NCBI GenBank assembly: GCA_944375745.1
Contig: CALWAV010000068.1
Span: 1-32,045 of the forward strand
Direction of reading: 5' to 3'
DNA: 32,045 bases
Source of the DNA: an uncultured Merdimonas sp.
GTDB taxonomy: Bacteria; Bacillota; Clostridia; Lachnospirales; Lachnospiraceae
Each line of letters starts with the position of its first letter. The first letter of the stretch is position 1. Below the pieces are notes generated by a model. It saw nothing but the letters and a program-made list of their open reading frames with translations. It made no database searches and had not been told where the DNA came from. The position numbers and the translations under genes were made by a program. Of the stretch, positions 7,866 to 15,077 are shown in pieces.

Positions 7866-8583
7866 TCTGTCTCAGCCTCCTCTCTACCTTGCCCAGAATC
7901 CAGGACAGTATCAGCACCATTGCAAGGTAAATCACTGCAATCGCGATATATGGAACAAATGCCTGATAGGTCTTGGTCTGGATAATCATGGCTCCCTTTG
8001 TCAGATCCTTAAGACCGATGACAGTTACTACAGAAGTCTCCTTGAGCAATGTAATCAGCTCATTTCCCAGAGCAGGCAGCACATTTTTGAATGCCTGAGG
8101 GATAATAACATGGCGCATGGTGGCCACGTAGGTCAGTCCCAGTGAACGTCCCGCTTCCATCTGGCCTCTATCGATGGACATGATACCGGAGCGGATGATC
8201 TCCGCCACATAGGCTCCCGAGTTAATGCCAAAGGACAGAATCGCGCAACGGATCATGTTTTCGTCTGTAGACCGGGCGCTGGCCCAGATTACGAACCACA
8301 TAATCAGAAGCTGTACCAGCGTCGGTGTTCCACGAATCACCGTCAGATAAACTTTGCATATCCAGTTCAGAACCCGCAGTACAATTCCCTTTTTCTTTTC
8401 CGGCTGCTGATCATGAGCGGAACGGACAATTCCCACAAATACTCCCAGAGCCAGACCAATCAGCAAAGCAAATGCCGTAACCAGAAGCGTAACCCCTATA
8501 CCCCGGACAAAATACTGATAATTATTGTCCAGAATAAAGGTCTGATAAATGCCCAATTTCAAATCTTCTATAAATCCTTCCAC
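7852..8583 (-). CDS. Polar amino-acid ABC transporter, permease
   Basis: This 243-residue membrane protein has the HisM/GlnP-type permease plan of about five hydrophobic segments. Its EAA loop ([19 protein letters not shown], then EAGRSLGL) contacts the ATPase. The start codon is GTG at 8583, preceded by AAAGGGGG at about nine bases; no ATG is present near the expected N terminus. It lies 193 bases downstream of the substrate-binding-protein gene, a gap holding two strong hairpins that probably lower expression of permease and ATPase relative to the binding protein. A single permease gene suggests it functions as a homodimer. Confidence 0.93.
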   Translation of the reverse strand: MEGFIEDLKLGIYQTFILDNNYQYFVRGIGVTLLVTAFALLIGLALGVFVGIVRSAHDQQPEKKKGIVLRVLNWICKVYLTVIRGTPTLVQLLIMWFVIWASARSTDENMIRCAILSFGINSGAYVAEIIRSGIMSIDRGQMEAGRSLGLTYVATMRHVIIPQAFKNVLPALGNELITLLKETSVVTVIGLKDLTKGAMIIQTKTYQAFVPYIAIAVIYLAMVLILSWILGKVERRLRQSDLR

Positions 8584-8615
8584 GCCGCAAGGCCCCCTTT
8601 CGTAATTTTTCCCTA

Positions 8616-8663
8616 ACGTCCGTGTACAAAGGGCAAAATCTTTTGCCCCTTGTATACGGACGT
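8616..8663 (-). repeat. Long near-perfect palindrome upstream of the permease
   Basis: ACGTCCGT (8616-8623) pairs with ACGGACGT (8656-8663). Pairing continues inward through TACAA/TTGTA and GGGCAAAA/TTTTGCCC to a two-base centre, with few mismatches. On the minus strand it is not followed by a U run, so it is more likely a processing or stabilising hairpin than a terminator. It lies just after hairpin 8671-8704 in the direction of transcription. Confidence 0.75.
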
Positions 8664-8666
8664 CAG

Positions 8667-8704
8667 AAAACGAGGGTGTTCAAATCTCCGCCTGAACACC
8701 CTCG
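8667..8704 (-). terminator. Attenuating terminator between binding-protein and permease genes
   Basis: CGAGGGTGTTCA (8671-8682) and TGAACACCCTCG (8693-8704) form a perfect 12-base-pair stem with a 10-base loop. On the minus strand it is followed by TTTT (8670-8667). It lies after the substrate-binding-protein gene and before the permease, where partial termination would give excess binding protein. Confidence 0.8.
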
Positions 8705-8776
8705 CTCGCTGATGCTCTTACAATTCACAGCCGTGTCTCCGGGAAATTCTTCCCATACACCGGCCGTAAATCTGTC

Positions 8777-9655
8777 TTATTCTGCTGTGATATACTTATC
8801 CAGGATTCCCTGAACGGTACCGTCATCAATCAGCTCGTTCAGTGCTGTGTTGATGGCGTCACGAAGACCGGTATTGTCCTTGGAAACAGCGATTGCATAA
8901 TCCTCAACTGCATACTCTGTCTCCAGAATCTTCAGGCCTTCATTCGCCTCCACAAAGTTCAGTGCCGGCTGCTGGTCGATAACCACGCAGTCTACCTTGC
9001 CATCCAGAAGAGCCTGCACAGCAGTAGCGCCATTTGTATACGGAATGACCATATCATCGCCGTAGTCTTCAGAGCAGTACTGCCATCCTGTAGTTCCTTC
9101 CTGTGTTCCGATCAGCTTGCCTTCCAGATCATCTACAGAAGCAATCTCGGAATCCTCTGGCACGATAACAACCTGTACCCCGGTTGCATAGGAGTCTGTA
9201 AAGTCTACATTCTCCAGTCTGTCCGGATCTACGGTCATTCCCGCAATGCCTACGTCTACCTTGCCGCTCTGAACCGCAGTAATGATGGAGTTGAAATCCA
9301 TATCTACAATCTCAAGGCTTAAGCCCAGCTTCTCAGCGATTGCCTGAGCGATCTCAGCGTCGATACCTACGATGGCGTCTCCCTCATAGTACTCGTACGG
9401 CGGGAATGCCGCGTTGGTTCCCATGGTCAGAATGCCTTCGGTCACCGTAGTCACCTCTCCGGATGCTGCAGTGTCAGCTGCCTCTTCTGTATCTGCTGCG
9501 GCAGCGTCATCCGCTGTCTCTTCTGTCTCTTCCGCAGTTTCCTCTGCAGCAGTCTGTGTGTCTGTGGACGCAGCGTCATCAGATGCGCTGGAACCGCAGG
9601 CTGCCAGAGATACGCACATAATACCTGCCAAAAATACAGCTGCTAATTTTTTCAT
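8777..9655 (-). CDS. Amino-acid ABC transporter, substrate-binding lipoprotein
   Basis: This extracellular SBP family 3 protein (292 residues from the chosen start) captures a polar amino acid for the permease and ATPase encoded downstream. The N terminus is a lipoprotein signal with lipobox LAAC, Cys20 being the lipidated residue. A low-complexity Ala/Thr/Glu/Asp tether of about 40 residues follows. The mature domain shows the family pattern ILTMGTNAAFPPYEYYEGD...VGIDAEIAQAIAEKLG and VDVGIAGMTVDPDR. An ATG at 9670 is in frame, but the GGGAGGAA ribosome site lies just behind it and seven bases before ATG 9655, so 9655 is the start. It is the first gene of the operon. Ligand identity (for example glutamine, cystine or arginine) is not decided. 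Confidence 0.93.
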   Translation of the reverse strand: MKKLAAVFLAGIMCVSLAACGSSASDDAASTDTQTAAEETAEETEETADDAAAADTEEAADTAASGEVTTVTEGILTMGTNAAFPPYEYYEGDAIVGIDAEIAQAIAEKLGLSLEIVDMDFNSIITAVQSGKVDVGIAGMTVDPDRLENVDFTDSYATGVQVVIVPEDSEIASVDDLEGKLIGTQEGTTGWQYCSEDYGDDMVIPYTNGATAVQALLDGKVDCVVIDQQPALNFVEANEGLKILETEYAVEDYAIAVSKDNTGLRDAINTALNELIDDGTVQGILDKYITAE

Positions 9656-9712
9656 AGTTCTTCCTCCCATATCATGAAAAATAAGCGAACTACAATAAAT
9701 TCACTCTGCTAC

Positions 9713-9740
9713 ATTTTATCATCATTTCAGAAAAATACAA
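9713..9740 (-). promoter_or_regulatory. Candidate promoter of the amino-acid ABC operon
   Basis: On the minus strand TTGTAT (9740-9735) and TAAAAT (9718-9713, five of six) are separated by 16 bases. The leader would be about 50 bases. The -35 is weak, so an activator or an alternative start is possible. Confidence 0.5.
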
Positions 9741-9827
9741 GAGACAAGACGCATAAATCCGAAGAAAAAATGTATATTTTTTCGTTTCTTATTCATAAAA
9801 CCGCCTCCAGGATACCTTTCTTCGACA

Positions 9828-9855
9828 TTGACAACCAACCGGAGTGTGGTATACT
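9828..9855 (+). promoter_or_regulatory. Promoter of uppP
   Basis: A perfect TTGACA (9828-9833) is followed after 16 bases by TATACT (9850-9855). An extended -10 TG lies at 9847-9848. This should be a strong housekeeping promoter, diverging from the ABC operon promoter. Confidence 0.8.
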
Positions 9856-9870
9856 GAAAATCTGAATAAC

Positions 9871-9905
9871 GGCGTTTTCCCTTCCGAACGGAAGAGAAAA
9901 GCGCC
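9871..9905 (+). promoter_or_regulatory. Leader hairpin upstream of the uppP ribosome site
   Basis: GGCGTTTTC (9871-9879) pairs with GAAAAGCGCC (9896-9905, one bulge), and CTTCC pairs with GGAAG inside, around GAAC. The hairpin occupies most of the short leader and ends eight bases before the GAGGA site. It may tune translation or RNA stability. Confidence 0.6.
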
Positions 9906-9925
9906 GGGAAATGAGGATTTGGAAT

Positions 9926-10750
9926 ATGAATGTTTTGGAATGGCTGAAGGTTCTGCTGCTGGGAATCGTGGAAGGGCTGACCGAATGGCTTCCTATCAGC
10001 AGCACAGGGCATATGATTCTTGTGGATGAATTCATTCACCTGAATGTCAGCGATGAGTTTATGGAAATGTTCCTGGTTGTCATTCAGCTGGGCGCGATTC
10101 TTGCCGTAGTAGTTCTTTATTTCTGGAAGCTGTGGCCCTTTACCACTCCTTCCAAGGGCTGGATCAAAAAGGATACCTGGTCCCTCTGGTTCAAGGTTAT
10201 CGTGGCCGTGCTTCCCGCGGCTCTGATCGGAATTCCCTTTGATGATCAGATTGATGCCATGTTCTATAATTATCAGACAGTAGCCGCCACCCTGATTATC
10301 TATGGCGTTCTTTTCATTATAATCGAAAACCGGAACCGGAACCGCACACCGGTCATTACCTCCTTTCAGGAGCTGAGTTATCCTACGGCTCTTCTGATCG
10401 GCGTCTTCCAGGTGCTTTCCCTGATTCCGGGAACCTCCCGTTCCGGAGCCACGATTCTGGGAGCCATGCTTTTGGGAACCTCCCGCTACATAGCGGCGGA
10501 GTTCAGTTTCTTTCTGGCAATTCCGGTCATGTTCGGCGCAAGCTTTCTCAAGCTGGTAAAATTCGGTTTTCATTTCACGGGAACTGAAGCCGCCATTCTG
10601 CTGGTGGGTATGCTGACCGCCTTTGTGGTATCAGTCCTGGCTATCAAGTTCCTGATGAATTATATTAAGAAAAACGATTTCAAGGCTTTCGGCTGGTACC
10701 GGATCGTCCTTGGAATTCTTGTGATTCTTTACTTCGTATTTGCCGGCTGA
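9926..10750 (+). CDS. uppP: Undecaprenyl-diphosphatase (UppP/BacA)
   Basis: This polytopic membrane phosphatase of 274 residues recycles undecaprenyl pyrophosphate to the monophosphate carrier needed for cell-wall synthesis; family members confer bacitracin tolerance. The catalytic motif [14 protein letters not shown] (Glu16, Glu20, His29) and the second motif PGTSRSG (about 168-174) are both present, with several hydrophobic helices between and after them. An in-frame ATG at 9911 is possible. I chose ATG 9926, because GAGGA lies eight bases before it and the family typically starts with the MNxLE pattern seen here. The gene has its own promoter and terminator and is one of two plus-strand genes in the window. 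Confidence 0.96.
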   Translation: MNVLEWLKVLLLGIVEGLTEWLPISSTGHMILVDEFIHLNVSDEFMEMFLVVIQLGAILAVVVLYFWKLWPFTTPSKGWIKKDTWSLWFKVIVAVLPAALIGIPFDDQIDAMFYNYQTVAATLIIYGVLFIIIENRNRNRTPVITSFQELSYPTALLIGVFQVLSLIPGTSRSGATILGAMLLGTSRYIAAEFSFFLAIPVMFGASFLKLVKFGFHFTGTEAAILLVGMLTAFVVSVLAIKFLMNYIKKNDFKAFGWYRIVLGILVILYFVFAG

Positions 10751-10783
10751 AGTCATACAGACAGAAAACTCTGAGTTCTGAGA

Positions 10784-10825
10784 AGAGCCGGGGGCCATCC
10801 GATTCGGATGGCTCCCGGCTCTTTT
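10784..10825 (+). terminator. Terminator of uppP
   Basis: AGAGCCGGG (10784-10792) pairs with CCCGGCTCT (10814-10822), with an inner GCCATCC/GGATGGC extension and one G-T pair. A short T run follows on the plus strand. It lies about 35 bases past the uppP stop and also separates uppP from the convergent aminotransferase. Confidence 0.85.
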
Positions 10826-10867
10826 CTATGCTCATGGCAGTTCCGCCATTTATCTTTCAGAGGACTT

Positions 10868-12154
10868 TTACATGGTTTCCAGAAGCTTTTCCACGCTTGC
10901 CAGCTTTACACAGAGTACAAAAAGATCTGTGGCCATAGCCAGCTCTTCCTTCGTAGGATAAGAGGGAGCAATACGGATATTGCTGTCCTTCGGATCTTTT
11001 CCATAAGGGTACGTAGCTCCGGCTCCGGTAAGCACTACGCCGGCTTCCTTACACTTCGCTACAATAGACTTTGCGCATCCCTCCATGGAATCAAAGGAAA
11101 TGAAGTAGCCTCCCTTAGGACGAATCCAGCTTCCGATCTCCAGGCCGCCCAGTTCTCTGTCCAGGGTATCCAGCACAGCTTCAAACTTCGGACGCATGAT
11201 GGCTGCATGCTTGCGCATATGTTCATGAATTCCGTCCAGATTCTTAAAGAAACGCACGTGACGAAGCTGATTTACCTTGTCATGCCCGATGGTCTGAACT
11301 GTCAGCTGCTTTCTGATATCCTTCAGATTGTTGGGGGATGCTGCGATACAGGCTACTCCGGAGCCCGGGAATGTGATCTTGGAAGTGGAACAGAATTTAT
11401 ATACCATATCCGGATTTCCGGCTTTTTCACACTCGCCGAGAATCTCAATCAGGAAATCCTGATCATCATCGTAAAGATGATGCACGCAGTAAGCATTGTC
11501 CCAGTAGATACGGAAATCTTCCGCGGCAGGCTTTAATCTGGCAAAACGGCGTACCGTCTCATCTGAGTAAGTGATGCCCTGGGGATTGGAATATTTCGGC
11601 ACACACCAGATTCCCTTAATGGCCGGATCGGAGCTTACCAGCTCTTCCACCATATCCATATCCGGGCCGGTGGGCGTCATCGGAACATTGATCATCTCGA
11701 TTCCGAAGTACTCCGTAATAGTAAAATGACGGTCGTATCCCGGCACAGGGCAGAGGAATTTCACCTTGTCCAGCTTGCACCAGGGAGTGCTTCCCATCAC
11801 GCCGTGGGTCATGGATCTTGCTACAGTGTCGTACATTACGTTCAGGCTGGAGTTTCCGTAAATAATGATCTTATCCGGAGACACCTCAGACATCTGGCCC
11901 AGAAGCTCCTTTGCTTCTTTTACTCCGTCCAAGACACCGTAGTTCCGGCAGTCCACCCCTTCAGAATCTTTCAGATCGGTGCTGCTGTTCAGCACATCCA
12001 TCATTCCCATGGACAGATCCAGCTGCTCTGCGCTGGGCTTTCCACGGGACATGTCCAGATGGAGATCCTTGGCCTGTACCTCACGGTACTGCGCATCCAG
12101 CTCATCTTTCAGTGCCAGCAGTTCTTCCTTACTCATTTCGCGGTACGGTTTCAT
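10868..12154 (-). CDS. Aspartate aminotransferase, type Ic (PLP-dependent)
   Basis: The 428-residue fold-type I PLP enzyme matches the type Ic aspartate aminotransferase group (Asp_aminotransf family) rather than classical AspC. Marks are the N-terminal DMSRGKPS segment, GNSSLNVMYD for phosphate binding, CVPKYSNPQG, the WDNAY segment contacting the cofactor ring, and STSKITFPGSG with the Schiff-base lysine. It interconverts aspartate and oxaloacetate with glutamate and 2-oxoglutarate. An AGGAGG site six bases upstream supports the ATG. Homoserine dehydrogenase and a ppGpp hydrolase lie upstream on the same strand, so the locus groups aspartate-family amino-acid metabolism. A promoter with a perfect -35 sits at the end of the preceding gene. 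Confidence 0.92.
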   Translation of the reverse strand: MKPYREMSKEELLALKDELDAQYREVQAKDLHLDMSRGKPSAEQLDLSMGMMDVLNSSTDLKDSEGVDCRNYGVLDGVKEAKELLGQMSEVSPDKIIIYGNSSLNVMYDTVARSMTHGVMGSTPWCKLDKVKFLCPVPGYDRHFTITEYFGIEMINVPMTPTGPDMDMVEELVSSDPAIKGIWCVPKYSNPQGITYSDETVRRFARLKPAAEDFRIYWDNAYCVHHLYDDDQDFLIEILGECEKAGNPDMVYKFCSTSKITFPGSGVACIAASPNNLKDIRKQLTVQTIGHDKVNQLRHVRFFKNLDGIHEHMRKHAAIMRPKFEAVLDTLDRELGGLEIGSWIRPKGGYFISFDSMEGCAKSIVAKCKEAGVVLTGAGATYPYGKDPKDSNIRIAPSYPTKEELAMATDLFVLCVKLASVEKLLETM

Positions 12155-12187
12155 AATTTTCCTCCTCTTTTTGTTTTTCTCTATAGC

Positions 12188-12216
12188 AGATTATCCTTTC
12201 TCATAAATTTTGTCAA
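12188..12216 (-). promoter_or_regulatory. Promoter of the aspartate aminotransferase gene
   Basis: TTGACA (12216-12211) on the minus strand is followed after 17 bases by TAATCT (12193-12188). The TGA stop codon of the upstream HD gene lies inside the -35 hexamer. The -10 is weak (three of six), so confidence is moderate. Confidence 0.5.
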
Positions 12217-12827
12217 GCTTCATTTTCTCCAGCTTCTTCCGCTTCACCCGTTTCTTTTCCAAAAACCTCCTCCACGAGCCGGTTGTATTCCTGCCACATG
12301 GGGTGGTTCCGAAGCTCCTCCAGTGCCTTCGCAATAGAGCGGTACATCCAGGCATGCATGTTCTTGTCTTTTTCATTAAACCGCTCCCAGACCTTATCGC
12401 CAATAATGCACTGATCCCTGTATATCGCCCGCAGATTGGCCAGCTTGTCGGCCAGCGCCAGCATCTTGGCGTCTGTATCCGCCCGGGTCTCCAGAAATGT
12501 GATCGTCTCCTGTTTGCGCGTCTTCCAGGTCAGCTCCGCGGGAAAATTTCTTCTCTTATCCTCGCTCTCATCCATTACCAGATCGGTAATTCTCCGTCCG
12601 AATCTGGCCAGCAGATCCTCTCTTGTAGCCTCCGTATCCTCAATCACATCATGAAGCACCGCCGCCGCGATCACCTCCTCGTCATCTGTCATGGACGAGA
12701 CAATGGCCGCAGCCTCAATGGGATGTACAATATAAGGAACATTCGTCCCTTTCCGGGTAGTGCCGGAATGTGCCTTTGTAGCAAAAATTATCGCATGATC
12801 CAGTAATGTCAGTGTCTTTTCTTCCAT
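12213..12827 (-). CDS. HD-domain small alarmone hydrolase (MESH1/SpoT-like)
   Basis: This 204-residue protein consists essentially of a RelA/SpoT-type HD hydrolase domain without synthetase, TGS or ACT domains. Residues corresponding to the Rel hydrolase site are present: Arg25 in RKG, His35, His59-Asp60, Glu63-Asp64, and Asp127 with Asn131 in the LADKLANL segment. Such proteins hydrolyse (p)ppGpp at the 3' pyrophosphate, although other nucleotide substrates are possible for the family. The C terminus is acidic (EAEEAGENEA). AAGGAG before the ATG supports the start. It sits between hom and the aspartate aminotransferase, hinting at a link to amino-acid status, which is inference. Confidence 0.85.
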   Translation of the reverse strand: MEEKTLTLLDHAIIFATKAHSGTTRKGTNVPYIVHPIEAAAIVSSMTDDEEVIAAAVLHDVIEDTEATREDLLARFGRRITDLVMDESEDKRRNFPAELTWKTRKQETITFLETRADTDAKMLALADKLANLRAIYRDQCIIGDKVWERFNEKDKNMHAWMYRSIAKALEELRNHPMWQEYNRLVEEVFGKETGEAEEAGENEA

Positions 12828-12909
12828 TTGTCTCCTTTTTATCAGCCTCTCAAGACATTCTTATCAAAAGGATATCCTGCGGGCGCTCTGCCTTCCTCAT
12901 TCCGCCATA

Positions 12910-14199
12910 CTAGCCATAGACCCGCAGCACAGAAGGAATCTCTTTTACCATGGACATTTCCTTTATCACCAGCAGAGCGTCCCTGAAATGGCGCTCTACC
13001 ACCTGATCCGTAATCACCACAAGCTCTGCCGTACCGTCAGACACATTTTTCTGAATGACCTGTGAAATGCTGACGTTATTATTTCCAAAGACAGAAGCGA
13101 TACCTGCCAGCACTCCGGGCCGGTCATCCACGCTGAGCCGGAGAAAATACCGGTTCCGCATCTCTTCCGCCGGTTTCACCGGAAGATTTTTATAGCAGGT
13201 GCAGCTAATCTTTCCGGTACAGCCCGCCTGTATATTTCTGGCAATCTCAAAGACATCTCCCACAACCGCGCTTCCGGTGGGAAGCTTTCCGGCTCCTCTT
13301 CCAAGGAACATGGCGTCATCCACCGCGTCTCCATGGACAAAGACCGCATTGAAAGCGTCATTGACCGTGGCAAGAGGATGAGTGGAGGGAATCAGCATGG
13401 GGTACACTCCCACCTCAATGCCGTCCTCCGTGTTTCTGGCTGCTCCCAGAAGCTTGATCACCATATCCAGCTCAGCCGCATAACGGATGTCGGCCGCTGT
13501 AATTTTGGTAATTCCCTCTGTATACACATCCGGGAAGGTTACCCTGGAATTAAACGCGATAGACGCCAGAATAGCCACCTTTCTCGCCGCGTCATATCCT
13601 TCAATGTCCGCTGTGGGATCTGCTTCCGCATAGCCCAGCTCCGTGGCCAGCGCAAGAGCGTCTGAAAATTCCATATGATCCGCTGTCATCCGGGTCAGAA
13701 TATAATTCGTGGTCCCGTTGACAATTCCCATCACTTCTGAAATGTGATTCGCTGCCAGGCACTGCTTCAGAGGCCGGATAATGGGGATTCCGCCCGCCAC
13801 AGCCGCCTCGAACATCAGATCCCTTTTTTCTTCCTCGGCTGTATCCAGAAGCTCCTGCCCATACTCCGCCAGCAGATCCTTGTTGGCTGTCACCACATTC
13901 TTTCCCGCCCGAAGCGCTTCCAGAATATAGGTTCTGGCAGGCTCTATGCCTCCCATCACTTCTATCACAATCTGTATTTCAGGATCTTCCAGAATCTCTT
14001 TCCAGTCATCCGTCAGAAGACTGCTGTCTATTCCTTCTCTTTTTCTGGTCTTGTCCCGAACCAGTATTTTTTTCAGTTCCACGGACGTTCCAAGCTTCCG
14101 GGGCATCTCATCCTTCTGCCACTCCAGAATCTGGCACACGCCTCCGCCTACCGTTCCCGCGCCCAAAAGCGCGGCCTTTATCACCGGAACACTGCTCAT
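12910..14199 (-). CDS. hom: Homoserine dehydrogenase with C-terminal ACT domain
   Basis: The 429-residue enzyme reduces aspartate semialdehyde to homoserine for threonine and methionine synthesis. The N-terminal nucleotide fold reads LLGAGTVGGGV, the substrate-site motif is GIVNGTTNYIL, and the catalytic stretch includes ADPTADIEGYDAARK. The last 80 or so residues form an ACT domain (LRLSVDDRPGVLAGIASVFG), the usual site of threonine feedback. Length is normal for the monofunctional enzyme. The promoter lies at 14285-14313. The downstream ppGpp hydrolase is 82 bases away without a clear terminator, so co-transcription is possible. Confidence 0.96.
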   Translation of the reverse strand: MSSVPVIKAALLGAGTVGGGVCQILEWQKDEMPRKLGTSVELKKILVRDKTRKREGIDSSLLTDDWKEILEDPEIQIVIEVMGGIEPARTYILEALRAGKNVVTANKDLLAEYGQELLDTAEEEKRDLMFEAAVAGGIPIIRPLKQCLAANHISEVMGIVNGTTNYILTRMTADHMEFSDALALATELGYAEADPTADIEGYDAARKVAILASIAFNSRVTFPDVYTEGITKITAADIRYAAELDMVIKLLGAARNTEDGIEVGVYPMLIPSTHPLATVNDAFNAVFVHGDAVDDAMFLGRGAGKLPTGSAVVGDVFEIARNIQAGCTGKISCTCYKNLPVKPAEEMRNRYFLRLSVDDRPGVLAGIASVFGNNNVSISQVIQKNVSDGTAELVVITDQVVERHFRDALLVIKEMSMVKEIPSVLRVYG

Positions 14200-14284
14200 T
14201 TTCTTTTCTCCCGCCTGTCTTAATCAATCTCTGACCGGCCCAGGCCTCTTTGAACTTCCGCGCCCAGGCCATGCCTCTTTGTTC

Positions 14285-14313
14285 AGTGTACTATGATTTT
14301 TCCGGACTGTCAA
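14285..14313 (-). promoter_or_regulatory. Promoter of hom
   Basis: A perfect TTGACA (14313-14308) is followed on the minus strand after 17 bases by TACACT (14290-14285, four of six). The TGA stop of the upstream repair gene lies inside the -35 hexamer. The leader is roughly 80 bases; I see no S-box, lysine or T-box element in it. Confidence 0.65.
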
Positions 14314-15077
14314 ACCTGAAACTCTGTCATACAGGGCCGGAATCTGAGCGGAAGAAGGTTTTTCTGGCAGGTGGGATTGCGCCGTTCTTCAATGGCAATG
14401 CTCCTGCAGAAGACTTTCCACAATGCCTGAAATTCCGCTTCTGATTCGCTCCGCTCTTCTATCCGGACCGGATTCAGCAGCCCGGCATCCGCCAGAAACC
14501 AGCCAGAGCCTCTTTTATGCACAGCTATCTGTTTTCTTCTTCCGTCATGGATAATCCAGTTCTCCTGAAGCAGTCTGTCTGCAAAATGGGGGGCTATCAG
14601 AGGAAGCACCGCATACGGCGGCTCCATATATGCATAGAGAACTCCGCCTGACAGTTCCTGAAAGCGCAGAAAACCGAGCATCCGCTCTGCTTCATGCCAC
14701 GCTTTATAACGAAGCTTCTCCACCAGCAGCACAGAAGGATTCTGCAGGCAGTTCACTGCCTGGCGTCCGTCTTCCATGGACATTCCCAGAACAATCAGCC
14801 GGTAAATAGCATCCGCTTTTCTTTCATCAGGACAGGCAGCCGCATAGCAAACTGCCTCCTGTGCCTTTTCCCCCATCCTTCTTCTGACTGTGCGCAGAAC
14901 CTTTTCTGCCTTTTCCATATCCGTCCGGACTGTCTGATACTGGCAGAACAGTTCCATTGTGTCGGCTTCGTCCGTTTTAAGCCTTACATTTTCATGGCCC
15001 AGACGGCTGCCCCAGGCTTCATAGACTCCTGTCAGAATTCCATCCAGGCTGTCCTCACATAAAAACACGGTCGTCAC
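14310..15077 (-). CDS. TIGR03915/DUF4130-type DNA repair partner protein
   Basis: The 255-residue protein matches the TIGR03915 (DUF4130) family that almost always accompanies the radical SAM protein encoded just upstream. Typical features are the N-terminal strand FLCEDSLDGILTGVYEAW, the central FLRFQELSGGVLYAYMEP segment, a Phe/His-rich DRLLQENWIIHD region, and the C-terminal RRNPTCQKNLLPLRFRP. In many genomes this family is fused to a uracil-DNA-glycosylase domain; here no such domain follows. Its start overlaps the radical SAM stop by four bases, so translation is probably coupled. The biochemical role is not established in the family; a DNA repair or DNA modification role is inferred from context and from the LexA box upstream of the pair. 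Confidence 0.85.
   Translation of the reverse strand: MTTVFLCEDSLDGILTGVYEAWGSRLGHENVRLKTDEADTMELFCQYQTVRTDMEKAEKVLRTVRRRMGEKAQEAVCYAAACPDERKADAIYRLIVLGMSMEDGRQAVNCLQNPSVLLVEKLRYKAWHEAERMLGFLRFQELSGGVLYAYMEPPYAVLPLIAPHFADRLLQENWIIHDGRRKQIAVHKRGSGWFLADAGLLNPVRIEERSESEAEFQALWKVFCRSIAIEERRNPTCQKNLLPLRFRPCMTEFQV

Noticed and set aside
9722-10573. Minus-strand 283-codon frame opposite uppP
   Set aside because: It is antisense to a clear UppP with catalytic motifs, and its composition is that of a shadow frame.
14200-14309. Possible riboswitch or T-box in the hom leader
   Set aside because: The leader is only about 80 bases, with no T-box motif, S-box or lysine-element pattern and no terminator; only a short repeated CCCAGGCC was seen.
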